Source: CAVQSS01 sp963746605 (GTDB lineage: Bacteria; Desulfobacterota; RBG-13-43-22). Taken from it: DNA of 64,000 bases. The notes below the pieces were generated by a model. The model did not search any database, was not told the origin of the DNA, and worked only from the letters and a program-made list of their open reading frames with translations. Location: positions 1 through 64,000 of the forward strand of contig CAVVCH010000052.1 of the NCBI GenBank assembly GCA_963746605.1, written 5' to 3'. A program made the translations under genes and the position numbers. Each line of letters opens with the position of its first letter. Position 1 is the first letter of the stretch. Below, in pieces: positions 8,785 through 17,071 of this stretch.

Positions 8785-9510
8785 ATGGCAGCATCCAAAA
8801 AAGGCGCATTTACGATCGGCCTTCTCATGGCCATCTCGTTTGGGGCCGTTTTATTTTTGATGTTTTCCGAAATTTTCCCCGGTCCGGCCGGCAAGAAGAC
8901 GAACGGGTTGGATTGGGCGGATGACCTCTTTAATAAACTGGCCAAAGGGTCTTCTTATTTCATCCCTAAGTTGAAGGAGACCAATCAAAAATTCATGGGC
9001 CGACCGTTCACGGCCACCATTAAAATCCAGAATGCCGCGGAGGCGGATCGGATCAACAAGCTCTTTACCCAGGCCGGCGCCCGGGTGAACGTCCAGGGCG
9101 AGGCGCTGACCATTGAAGGGGACCTGGGCCAGACCATGGGGGTCATCCTCCGGGATTCGGACGACATGTTTAACAACCAGGGTCAGAAACTGGCGGTCCT
9201 GTACGGTTATGACGAAAAAGAAGTGATGAAAAACTGGTGGACGGCCCTGAGCAGCATGGATAAGTTTTTCAAAAAGAACCTGAAGATCGAAGAAGCCAAA
9301 CTGGTTTCGGAAGTCTCCAAAAAAGGGCTGGAGCCGTCCTATAACTTCTACAAGGTCGAGTCCCAGAGGGTCGCCGACCGGTTCGGGATCATGACTTTTC
9401 TGTTGGTCTTCTATGTGTTTTACACCCTGTGGTGGGGCTACGCGATTTTCTACCTCTTTGAAGGGTTCGGTCTGACCATGAAAAAGGCCAAAGTGAAGAA
9501 AGAAGTCTAA
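8785..9510 (+). CDS. Unrecognised bitopic membrane protein, probable partner of the TauE-like exporter
   Basis: 241 residues. One hydrophobic helix at about 9-29 and a second near 200-228 bracket a roughly 170-residue soluble region, so both ends are likely cytoplasmic with a periplasmic domain between. The soluble part is rich in Lys, Asp and Glu with no enzyme motif that I recognise. The C-terminal tail is strongly basic. It begins 3 bp after the exporter stop. Tight coupling suggests an accessory subunit; function is not assigned. Confidence 0.75.
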   Translation: MAASKKGAFTIGLLMAISFGAVLFLMFSEIFPGPAGKKTNGLDWADDLFNKLAKGSSYFIPKLKETNQKFMGRPFTATIKIQNAAEADRINKLFTQAGARVNVQGEALTIEGDLGQTMGVILRDSDDMFNNQGQKLAVLYGYDEKEVMKNWWTALSSMDKFFKKNLKIEEAKLVSEVSKKGLEPSYNFYKVESQRVADRFGIMTFLLVFYVFYTLWWGYAIFYLFEGFGLTMKKAKVKKEV

Positions 9511-9593
9511 CAAAAGGGTTTCAGGTTCCGGGTTCAACTATATAAAACAGCCCATCATTCCCCGCAAACGGGGAAGTTCGGGAGGAGGAAATT

Positions 9594-10022
9594 ATGAAAA
9601 TATTAGTTCCGGTGGACGGTTCCAAGAGTTCCCTGGAAGGAGGCAAGATAGGGGCGGATTTGGCCAAGGCCAAAGGGGCTCAGGTGACCCTGCTGGCAGT
9701 CGTCCCGGTTTATCCTGATATTGATCTGGAAATATCGGCTCGGGCCAGGGAGTCTTTGGACAGAAAATTGAGCGCGCAGGCCGAGCAGGCCCTTGACCAG
9801 GCCAAGGGGTTTTTTGCCGGGCTGATGGTCGAAAGTATACTCCTCAGTTCGAACGACGTGGCCGATGAAATTGTTAAACTGGCTGAAGAGGGGAAATTCG
9901 ACCTGATTGTCATGGGCAGCCGGGGCTTTAATGCCACCGGCCGGTTTTCTGTAGGTGGTACAGCCCTTAAAGTAGCCAGTTATTCCCCGTGTTCGGTGTT
10001 GTTGGCTAAAACTCAGGAGTAG
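9594..10022 (+). CDS. Universal stress protein (UspA family)
   Basis: 142 residues, the usual length of a single-domain Usp. The N-terminus KILVPVDGSKSS and the C-terminal GSRGFNATGRFSVGGTA then SPCSVLLAK follow the family pattern. The nucleotide-binding motif G-x2-G-x9-G-S/T is present but reads GGT rather than GS(S/T). It is the third gene of the exporter operon, 83 bp downstream with a strong GGAGGAGG ribosome site, and is followed by a terminator hairpin. Usp proteins accompany many anion transporters in anaerobes; that link is inference. Confidence 0.93.
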   Translation: MKILVPVDGSKSSLEGGKIGADLAKAKGAQVTLLAVVPVYPDIDLEISARARESLDRKLSAQAEQALDQAKGFFAGLMVESILLSSNDVADEIVKLAEEGKFDLIVMGSRGFNATGRFSVGGTALKVASYSPCSVLLAKTQE

Positions 10023-10042
10023 CGTTCAAAAGTATTTCATCG

Positions 10043-10083
10043 AGGCGAACGGAAACCCGACCGTTTCTTTTCGCCTTTTTTTA
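10043..10083 (+). terminator. Rho-independent terminator after the universal stress gene
   Basis: A GC-rich hairpin pairs GGCGAA..CGG with CCG..TTCGCC and is followed by a run of seven T. It ends at the stop codon of the convergent gene, so it separates the two transcription units. Confidence 0.75.
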
Positions 10084-11184
10084 TTGGTCGTTTTCGAAGG
10101 CATAGTTGCCCCTTAAAAAGGCCTCGGCATACCAGTTCACGGTCGATTCATTATTCATGACCATATCCCGCTGCCGGGAGCAACCCATCAGTCGGCCGAT
10201 CAAATCCAGCCGGTTTTCTATCACGGCTCGTTCGGTGTTGTTCAGCCGGGCCTCGATCAAATCTTTGTGGACATCCACCTCAAAATCCAGGCGTTCGAGG
10301 ACCAGTCCGATAAAACGGGCCCTCCGGGCCCGGCGCAGGTCGTCGGCCGCCCCCCCCTTTAGCATGAACCGGATATGATTATTCAGGGGGTCCTCGCTTA
10401 AGTAAGAAGCCACGGATGTGTAATGATACCCGAGACGGGAGTTATAGTTCATATACTCCTTAGAGGCCAAGAGGTAGGTCTTATCCCAGAAATCCTCCTC
10501 GGGCCGGCTGGAACTCTGGGCCATGATGACCATGAACCCTTTCAGGTTGACCCCGATAGGACCCGACCAACTGATCCCCGGGTAATACATCCCCTTGAAC
10601 ATGGCCTGCACGGGGTCGGAAAGGATTTCGTCTTTTAGGACCATTTTGCTGTCGGAAGCACAGACCCCGCCGCCCAGATCGATCACGTGCAGCTTTATGG
10701 GCAGCCCGGTTTGAACCGGGGTGGCTTTGATTTTTCTCAGGTCGTAGAGGTCCATCAGGCAAAACATCTCTTCCACGGCCAGGTCGTGAGCGTAATCCAG
10801 CAGTTCCGGCAGGGTGTGAACGTTTCCCCGGCAAAAAGAATCCGGCATGACATGCCGGCATTGGGAAAAATCCAAATCTTTGAAAGTCGCTCGAAAAATG
10901 TTTTCCACTTCTTCCCGGGTTTGGGCCTCCCGGGTTAAGGCATAGGCTTTGACAATTTGGGGGATCTTCTGGTCAAACAATTTGCTCAACAGGTCGATCA
11001 ACTGGTTAGCCAGATCAACGAACACCCGATGGCTGCCAGGGGTAGCCGAGGCGAGTAAGTCCATTAATTTTCGACGGACTCGGAGGAACCCCTGATAGTG
11101 GCCGTAAAAATTTCGAAATTCCTCGGCCAGGGGGAGCAAAGCGCATTCGCTAGGTTTGAAAAAACTCTTTAACCAGTTTCTCAA
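10081..11184 (-). CDS. Stand-alone C-terminal module of PEP-synthase-like proteins
   Basis: 367 residues. From about 120 on it follows the non-catalytic C-terminal region of large PEP/pyruvate-binding proteins common in Deltaproteobacteria: a HDLAVEEMF-like helix, LHVIDLGGGV, a SWSGPIGVNLKGF segment, YMNYNSRLGYH, FMLKGGAADDLRRARRARF, and a final FLRGNYAFEND. No ATP-grasp, swivel or PEP-binding domain precedes it. The start is TTG with no clear ribosome site, so an N-terminal truncation is possible, though about 115 residues precede the recognisable part. Another lone piece of the same protein class lies at 1387-2034. Family placement is from memory of these motifs; biochemical role unknown. 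Confidence 0.65.
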   Translation of the reverse strand: MRNWLKSFFKPSECALLPLAEEFRNFYGHYQGFLRVRRKLMDLLASATPGSHRVFVDLANQLIDLLSKLFDQKIPQIVKAYALTREAQTREEVENIFRATFKDLDFSQCRHVMPDSFCRGNVHTLPELLDYAHDLAVEEMFCLMDLYDLRKIKATPVQTGLPIKLHVIDLGGGVCASDSKMVLKDEILSDPVQAMFKGMYYPGISWSGPIGVNLKGFMVIMAQSSSRPEEDFWDKTYLLASKEYMNYNSRLGYHYTSVASYLSEDPLNNHIRFMLKGGAADDLRRARRARFIGLVLERLDFEVDVHKDLIEARLNNTERAVIENRLDLIGRLMGCSRQRDMVMNNESTVNWYAEAFLRGNYAFENDQ

Positions 11185-11292
11185 TGGGTGTGGCTCAGAT
11201 CAGGAAATGAATTTTTACTTCAGGAGCTGTTAAAAATTTATCGAATGGTATATTATATTTAAATAAACTTCAAATCAAAAAAGGATGTTCTT

Positions 11293-11478
11293 ATGGACCT
11301 TTGGTCACTCTTGGCCAAGCTGGCCACAGACGGAGACCCCCGACAACCCGGATTCCAGGCACAAGGTTGGTATCTAATCGTCAACATCGTCCTCCCCATC
11401 CTGGTGGGGGTGGTCTTGATTGGTCCGGTCAAATGGCTCGAAAGGCTTTTCAGCACCGGCCGGGGTGGCCGGGGTTAG
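11293..11478 (+). CDS. Small single-helix membrane protein
   Basis: 61 residues with one hydrophobic helix at about 27-46 and a basic, Gly/Arg-rich C-terminus. An AAGGA ribosome site lies about 7 bp before the ATG. I do not recognise a family. It stands alone in a gap between a minus-strand gene and the riboswitch, and could be a real small protein or a chance frame. Confidence 0.4.
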   Translation: MDLWSLLAKLATDGDPRQPGFQAQGWYLIVNIVLPILVGVVLIGPVKWLERLFSTGRGGRG

Positions 11479-11573
11479 GTGGTTTAAAACCAGGACAAGG
11501 CGATATTTCCTAAAGTTTTCCCAATAAAGACCGATAGACATAACAGAAACAACTAAGATTTAACGAATCAAAA

Positions 11574-11668
11574 CCTGTAAAGGGCAAACCATCCGAAAGG
11601 GTGGGACGCAAAGCCACTGGCCTAAATGATCTGCAATATGCAGGACATAAGGTAGCAGGGTTGCCAGG
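11574..11668 (+). ncRNA. Cyclic di-GMP-I (GEMM-I) riboswitch aptamer
   Basis: Nearly all conserved blocks of the class I aptamer are present in order: AGGGCAAACC, a CCGAAAGG GNRA-loop hairpin at about 11593-11600, GGGACGCAAAGCC at 11603-11615, GGCCTAAA as the tetraloop-receptor strand, a variable second stem, and GGTAGCAGGGTTGCC ending at 11665. GGCAA at 11583-11587 can pair with TTGCC at 11661-11665. The order and wording closely follow the well-studied Vibrio Vc2 aptamer. It lies 60 bp before a secreted-protein gene. Binding of c-di-GMP is inferred from the fold. Confidence 0.93.
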
Positions 11669-11676
11669 CGAAGACG

Positions 11677-11723
11677 GTACCTCTCGGGACTGTTCATCGC
11701 TGAACGGCAAAAACGGGAGGTAC
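11677..11723 (+). promoter_or_regulatory. Riboswitch expression platform: hairpin hiding the ribosome site
   Basis: GTACCTC at 11677-11683 is exactly complementary to GAGGTAC at 11717-11723, which contains most of the Shine-Dalgarno sequence GGAGG (11716-11720) of the following ATG at 11728. A smaller hairpin, GTTCA-TCGC-TGAAC, nests inside. No T-run follows, so control should be on translation start rather than transcription termination. Whether c-di-GMP opens or closes it is not decided by sequence. Confidence 0.65.
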
Positions 11724-11727
11724 TGTT

Positions 11728-12561
11728 ATGGCTATTCAAAAACAGAGAGTTCCCCAGTCCCTTTCACGTACTTTTCCAGATTTATTCTTAATCTGCACAT
11801 TGATCTTTCTGCTTCTGTCTCTGGCCGGTCAGGTCCGGGCCGAACAAGTTTCCTTAGCCTGGGACGCCAACACGGAACCCGACCTGGGTGGATATAAGCT
11901 CTATTACGGAACCGCTTCCCAAGCTTATTCCCAAGTGATTGACGTGGGTAAAGGTACCCAGGTGACGGTGAGCAACCTGAACCAGGGAGTCACCTATTTT
12001 TTTGCGGTTACCGCCTATAATCTTCAAGGAGCGGAAAGTGATTATTCCAATGAAATTCATCAATCGGTCCTGCGCCAGTACCGATTGACCGTAAACAAAA
12101 GAGGGTCCGGCGACGGCCTTATCTCCGGGGATGGGATCAACTGCGGCGCCGACTGTAATAGGTGGTATGACGAGGGAACCTCAATAACTCTGAACGCGAA
12201 CCCGGGAGCGGGATCGGTGTTTGTCGGTTGGTCCGGAGACGACTGCAGCGGGGTGGGGGAGTGTACGATCACCTTGAATACGGATAAGATTCTGACCGCC
12301 GGGCTGGTTTCAAACGGGAATATCGTAACCAAGAAAAACAAAAATATGAAAGGAGAAACCAGGCTCGCTGGAGCCGTCACCCAGGCTGAGCCGACTCGAC
12401 GGGCGGGAACGATCCAGAACGGATCGTCGAGCGGAGAGACGCCGGCCATTTCCTCGGTTTATGTGATCGTCAAGAGAAACGGCCTTCGGGAAAAAAATAC
12501 AATTTTCACGCAGGGATTAAAGCAGGAAACGGTTCTTAGATTTCGGCAGACAGGCATCTGA
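11728..12561 (+). CDS. Secreted fibronectin-III / InlB-repeat protein under c-di-GMP riboswitch control
   Basis: 277 residues. A long signal peptide ends near VRA at about 36-38. A fibronectin type III domain spans about 42-115 (SLAWDANTEPDLGGYKLYYG and GVTYFFAVTAYN), followed by a divergent InlB B-repeat-like module at about 120-195 with YRLTVNKRGSGDG, GWSGDDCSG and four Cys that could form disulfides. The C-terminal 80 residues are low-complexity and unassigned. No sortase, autotransporter or anchor motif is seen. It is probably an extracellular or surface matrix/adhesion protein. The upstream riboswitch ties its production to c-di-GMP, as expected for biofilm functions. Confidence 0.85.
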   Translation: MAIQKQRVPQSLSRTFPDLFLICTLIFLLLSLAGQVRAEQVSLAWDANTEPDLGGYKLYYGTASQAYSQVIDVGKGTQVTVSNLNQGVTYFFAVTAYNLQGAESDYSNEIHQSVLRQYRLTVNKRGSGDGLISGDGINCGADCNRWYDEGTSITLNANPGAGSVFVGWSGDDCSGVGECTITLNTDKILTAGLVSNGNIVTKKNKNMKGETRLAGAVTQAEPTRRAGTIQNGSSSGETPAISSVYVIVKRNGLREKNTIFTQGLKQETVLRFRQTGI

Positions 12562-12915
12562 AAGACCCCTTATCGGGGTTGACAGCAACAGAGAGGATCC
12601 GCAAGGCTTTTTAGGCTTTGACCGCGGTCCCCTTACCTCGTAATCCTTCCCAAAATCCCCCATAAAAGCGAAACGATTCATACCTTTTCGCCCGGCACCT
12701 CCTGCTGGGGCGGTGCTTCAAAAATCCTTTCCAACCTACCCCGTGACTCTCAAAGAGATGAACAGGAGAAGATTGATTTGGACCCGGAAATTTGGTATCT
12801 TGGAACTTCTTCGTTGGACAAACGTATCGGTTAGGGTGCACCCCTCAACAGGGAATGATTAATCCGGCCGGCGCGAGGTCCATTGACTTACTATTCCGGT
12901 ATCAGGGATTTCGAG
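12562..12915. other. Intergenic region, no gene seen
   Basis: About 350 bp. A small hairpin (ACCCC-TTATC-GGGGT at about 12566-12580) just after the FN3 gene may help termination, but no T-run follows. I see no coding region; small frames here overlap the next gene in another frame. Confidence 0.5.
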
Positions 12916-13665
12916 TTGAGATCAAAAGCTATCTTAATGGCCTGGATCCTTTTGGCGAGTGCTTCCTTGGGGAACTGTTCGGATGGAAAACAGGAACCTC
13001 GGCGGGGGGGCGCGGATTATGCCACACTTCGATCGCAAATGGTCGAATCCCAGATTCGGGCTCGCGGGATTCGTGATGAACGGGTGCTTTCCGTCCTGAC
13101 CAAGGTGGAACGGCATCGGTTCGTGCCTCAGGAATACCAATCTGCTGCCTACGGGGATTATCCGTTACCCATCGGCGAGGGGCAAACCATCTCTCAGCCC
13201 TATATTGTAGCCTTGATGACGGCCTTGCTGGAGCTGAAAGGGAAGGGAAAAGTCCTGGAGGTGGGGACCGGATCGGGATACCAGGCGGCCGTCCTGGCTG
13301 AATTATCCGAAGAGGTGTATACGATTGAGATTGTTCCTTCACTGGCCGAAGCCGCTCGGGTCCGTCTGCTGGATTTAGGATATCGAAATATTCAAGTAAA
13401 GGCCGGGGACGGCTACCAGGGGTGGCCCGAAGCCGCCCCTTTTGATGGCATTATGGTTACGGCCGCCCCGAATCATCTCCCGGAAGCCTTACTGCAGCAG
13501 TTGAAGGAGGGAGGACGGATGGTCATTCCGGTGGGGACCTCCTTTCAAAAACTAAAAAAGATCGTGAAACGAGGGGGGAAAATAGAAGTAACCGATGTTC
13601 TGCCCGTCCGGTTCGTTCCTATGACCGGGGAAGCGGTGAGACAAAAATCAGATTCGAAGGAATAG
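12916..13665 (+). CDS. pcm: Protein-L-isoaspartate O-methyltransferase with N-terminal export signal
   Basis: SAM-dependent repair enzyme that methylates L-isoaspartyl residues. The PIMT core includes MVESQIRARGIRDERVL, the substrate-side GDYPLPIGEGQTISQPYIVA segment, SAM motif VLEVGTGSGYQAAVLAEL and VTAAPNHLPEALLQQL. Unlike cytosolic Pcm, it starts with a hydrophobic stretch (KAILMAWILLASASLGNC), so export or lipoprotein processing is likely; the Cys is preceded by N rather than G/A, so the lipobox is imperfect. The frame opens at a TTG at 12883; I prefer the TTG at 12916, with AGGGA 9 bp before it, because it gives a compact signal peptide. An ATG at 12937 is another option. Confidence 0.85.
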   Translation: MRSKAILMAWILLASASLGNCSDGKQEPRRGGADYATLRSQMVESQIRARGIRDERVLSVLTKVERHRFVPQEYQSAAYGDYPLPIGEGQTISQPYIVALMTALLELKGKGKVLEVGTGSGYQAAVLAELSEEVYTIEIVPSLAEAARVRLLDLGYRNIQVKAGDGYQGWPEAAPFDGIMVTAAPNHLPEALLQQLKEGGRMVIPVGTSFQKLKKIVKRGGKIEVTDVLPVRFVPMTGEAVRQKSDSKE

Positions 13666-13836
13666 CGGTGGATAACGTACCAGTCGTCCAGCCCTCTGAA
13701 CGGAGTGCCTTTCGCTTGCTGGAAGAAATCTGTCGGGCATACCGCTGAGACGGCCGTGCAACCCAATCGGAGCTTGCGGATGAACCTCTTCAGCGGCCAG
13801 AATGGCCGTTTCCCTCATCCGCCCTCCTGGCTGATC

Positions 13837-16800
13837 ATGTCCGGACTGACTCTTTATACCAGCAATCGTTTGGAGAACCTGGCGGACCGGTTGGCGGAGG
13901 TGCTGCGCCTACCGCCTCCTTCGCCCTTAACACCGGAGATTATTCTGGTCCAGAGCCAAGGGATGGAGAAATGGATTTCCCTGGAATTGGCCCGGCGTCT
14001 GAAAATCTGCGCCAATATTCACTTTCCCTTCCCAAACCAGTTTGCCACCGATGTTTTCCGACTGACCCTGCCCGACGAAGAGGAGACCGCGCTTTTCGAC
14101 CCTGAAATTATGGCCTGGCGGATAATGAAAATCCTGCCGGTCCTTTTGAAAAGGAAAGGATTCGAAGCCCTTCTCCTCTATCTATCCGAGGGGCCCTCCG
14201 ACTTAAAGCTTTTTCAACTTTCACAGCGGGTGGCCGATCTGTTTGACCAATACCTTCTTTTCCGTCCGGAAATGCTCTTTCATTGGGAAAAAGGGAAAGA
14301 GGACCATTGGCAGGCGGTCCTCTGGCGGGAAATGGTCCGGGGGATCGAAAAAAAACACCGCGCCGCCCTGCAAAAAAACTTTTTGGAACAAATCGGGAGT
14401 TCGGTCGTCCGGCCAGGGATTCTGCCGGAGCGAATGGCCGTCTTCGGGATCTCCGCCCTGCCCTTCTTTCACGTGGAAATGCTGGCGGCCCTTTCCCGTT
14501 ACCTGGAGGTCAACCTTTTCCTGATGAATCCCTGCCGGGAATACTGGGGAAACCTCCTGACCCGGCGGGAAACGCATAAGGTCAAGGAAAGGGCTCGTGA
14601 AAAGCAGACCCCTTCGGAGTACCTGCATCTGCCACAGGAAAACAGCCTGCTGGCTTCCCTGGGCCGGCTGGGGCAGGATTTTTTTGAAATGATTTTGAGC
14701 TTTGAGCCCCGAGAGGAGGATGGTTCGGTTGATCCCGGGCAGAAAACGCTTCTCAACTGCCTTCAGCAAGACATCCTTTTTCTCCGTGAACGCGGTTCAA
14801 GGGATGAAGGGAAAAAAGAAATCGATCCGGCGGACCTTTCTATTCTAATCCATTCCTGCCACAGTCCCATGAGGGAGGTTGAGGTCCTGCAGGACATTCT
14901 TCTTTCCCTTTTTGAAACCCATCCGGGACTGCTTCCCAAAGATGTATTGGTTATGACCCCGGACATCAAAACCTATGCCCCCTATATTCAGGCGGTCTTT
15001 TCTGTGTCCCCGGACGATCCGCGTTGGATCCCCTTCGGCCTGGCCGATCGAGGTATCCGCCAGGAAAGCCCGGTGGCCGATGTGATCCTAGGGCTGCTTG
15101 ATCTGCAGGGAAGCCGGTTCGGGGTTTCCCGGGTCATGGCGCTGCTGGAGTCGCCAGCGGTGCAGAGGCGATTTTCCCTGGCCGAGGAGGACCTGAGGCT
15201 TATCCGCCGCTGGATAGAGGATACCCGGATCCGCTGGGGTATTGACCGGGAAAGCCGGAAGGTCCTGGGCCTTCCCGATTATCCGGAAAACACCTGGGAA
15301 GCAGGTCTGGAAAGGATGCTGCTGGGCTATGCCCTGCCCCGCCGGGAGGACGAGTTATTCATGGGAATCCTGCCCTATGACCGGATTGAGGGGAGCGAGG
15401 CCATGGTTCTTGGGAATTTTGTGCATCTGGCGAATCGTCTTTTTGCTCTGGAAAAGGATCTGGGAGAACCACGGTCCCTGGGAGACTGGGGAGATTTTCT
15501 GAGCCGGATGCTCGACGATTTTTTTTCTTCCGACGAAGAGACGGAACAGGGTCTCCTCTTTATTCGCCGGGTATTGCGTCCGTTTGGGGAAAGACAGGAA
15601 CTCTCCGGGTTTGACGAAAAAATCAACCTGGAGGTGATCCGGTCCTTTCTGAAGGCCACCTTTGAAAACGAGGGTTTCGGAACCGGCTTTATAACCGGCG
15701 GGGTGACGTTCTGCGCCATGTTGCCCATGCGCAGCATCCCCTTCCAAGTGATCGGCCTCCTGGGAATGAACGATGATGCCTATCCGCGACCGACCAAATC
15801 ACTGGGATTTGATCTGTTGGCCATGAATCCCCGGCCGGGGGACCGATCCCGGCGGAACGACGACCGTTATCTTTTTCTGGAGGTTCTTCTTTCCGCCAGG
15901 GAGAAGCTCCATATCAGTTATGTGGGTCAGGGCATAAAAGATAATAGCCCGCGGCCGCCCTCGGTCCTGGTTAGCGAGCTTTTGGACTACCTGGAAGCAG
16001 GATACAGGATTTCCGGAAAAGAGATCCGCGAGCAGATTATTCGGCGGCATCGCCTTCAGGCCTTTAGCCCGAGTTATTTTGAGAAAAGTCAGGCCGATCG
16101 GTTCTTCAGCTATTCCACGGAGAACCTTGAGGCTGCCCGACAGGCCCGGAATTCTCTTCCGGAGGGAAAACCGTTTCTCGCTCAAGGTCTGCCCGAGCCG
16201 CCGCCGGATTGGAAAACGGTTGAGGTCGGGCAACTCATCCGATTTTTCGGAAACCCGGCCCAATATATCCTCAACCAGCGTCTGGGGATCTATTTGGAGG
16301 AGGAAGAGTCGGTCTTCGGAGAAACCGAACCCTTCGAAGTCAAAGGGCTGGATAAGTATGCCCTCGAACAGCGGTTGGTCGAAAGAGGAATGGAAAACCG
16401 CAGCCTAGCGGCAACTTTTCCGGCTGTCCGGGCCGCGGGATTGCTTCCCCATGGAAGGACTCGGGGAGTGCTTTTTTCAAAAGACCTGTCGGTCCGTTGA
16501 GGATTTTCTGGAGAACCTCCGCCCTTTCCGGGAAGCCCCGCTCGCGCCCCTGGAGGTGGATTTGACCATGGGAGCGTTTCGGATCGTGGGCCGAATTGAC
16601 GGCCTTTATCCGCATGGGCTGCTTCATTTCCGTTACGCCAAAATGACACCGAAAGATCGCCTGCGAATCTGGATCATGCACCTTTTGGTGAACCGGATCG
16701 CCTGTCCGGGCTATCCGGCTCAGGCCCGGCTGTTCGGTCAGGATAAAGTCTGCGGCTACCCACCGGTGTCAGACAACGAAGCGTTGTTGATGGATTTGAT

Positions 16801-17071
16801 TGAGCTTTACTGGCGGGGACTTCAAAAGCCCCTTCCTTTCTTTCCGCGCACTTCCTGGGTTTTTGCCGAGGCCGTCTGGAAAAGGAAAAAAAAAGCGGAG
16901 GCCTTGAAACTATCCCGAAGCGTCTGGGAAGGATCTGATTTCAACCGGGGAGAAGCCCAGGACCCTTATTTTCAGGTCTGCTTTGAACATCGGAACCCTC
17001 TGGATGTAGAATTCGAAACCCTGGCCGAAAACGTTTTTCTACCGGTGTTGCAGTGCGAACGGAAGCGTTGA
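13837..17071 (+). CDS. recC: Exodeoxyribonuclease V subunit RecC, frameshifted
   Basis: RecC recognises Chi and splits the duplex in RecBCD. The start at 13837 (LTLYTSNRLENLADRL) matches the usual RecC N-terminus; the frame is open further upstream to 13705 but that extension is not RecC-like. The first frame stops at 16500, while the C-terminal 200 residues continue in another frame from 16451. Dropping one base at 16459 (AGG-[A]-CTC) fuses them as PHGRLGECFFQKTCRS and gives about 1077 residues, close to the family length. The inactivated helicase-like domains typical of RecC follow. The stop overlaps the recB start by 19 bp. The indel is either an error or a recent lesion; recB and recD are intact. 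Confidence 0.9.
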
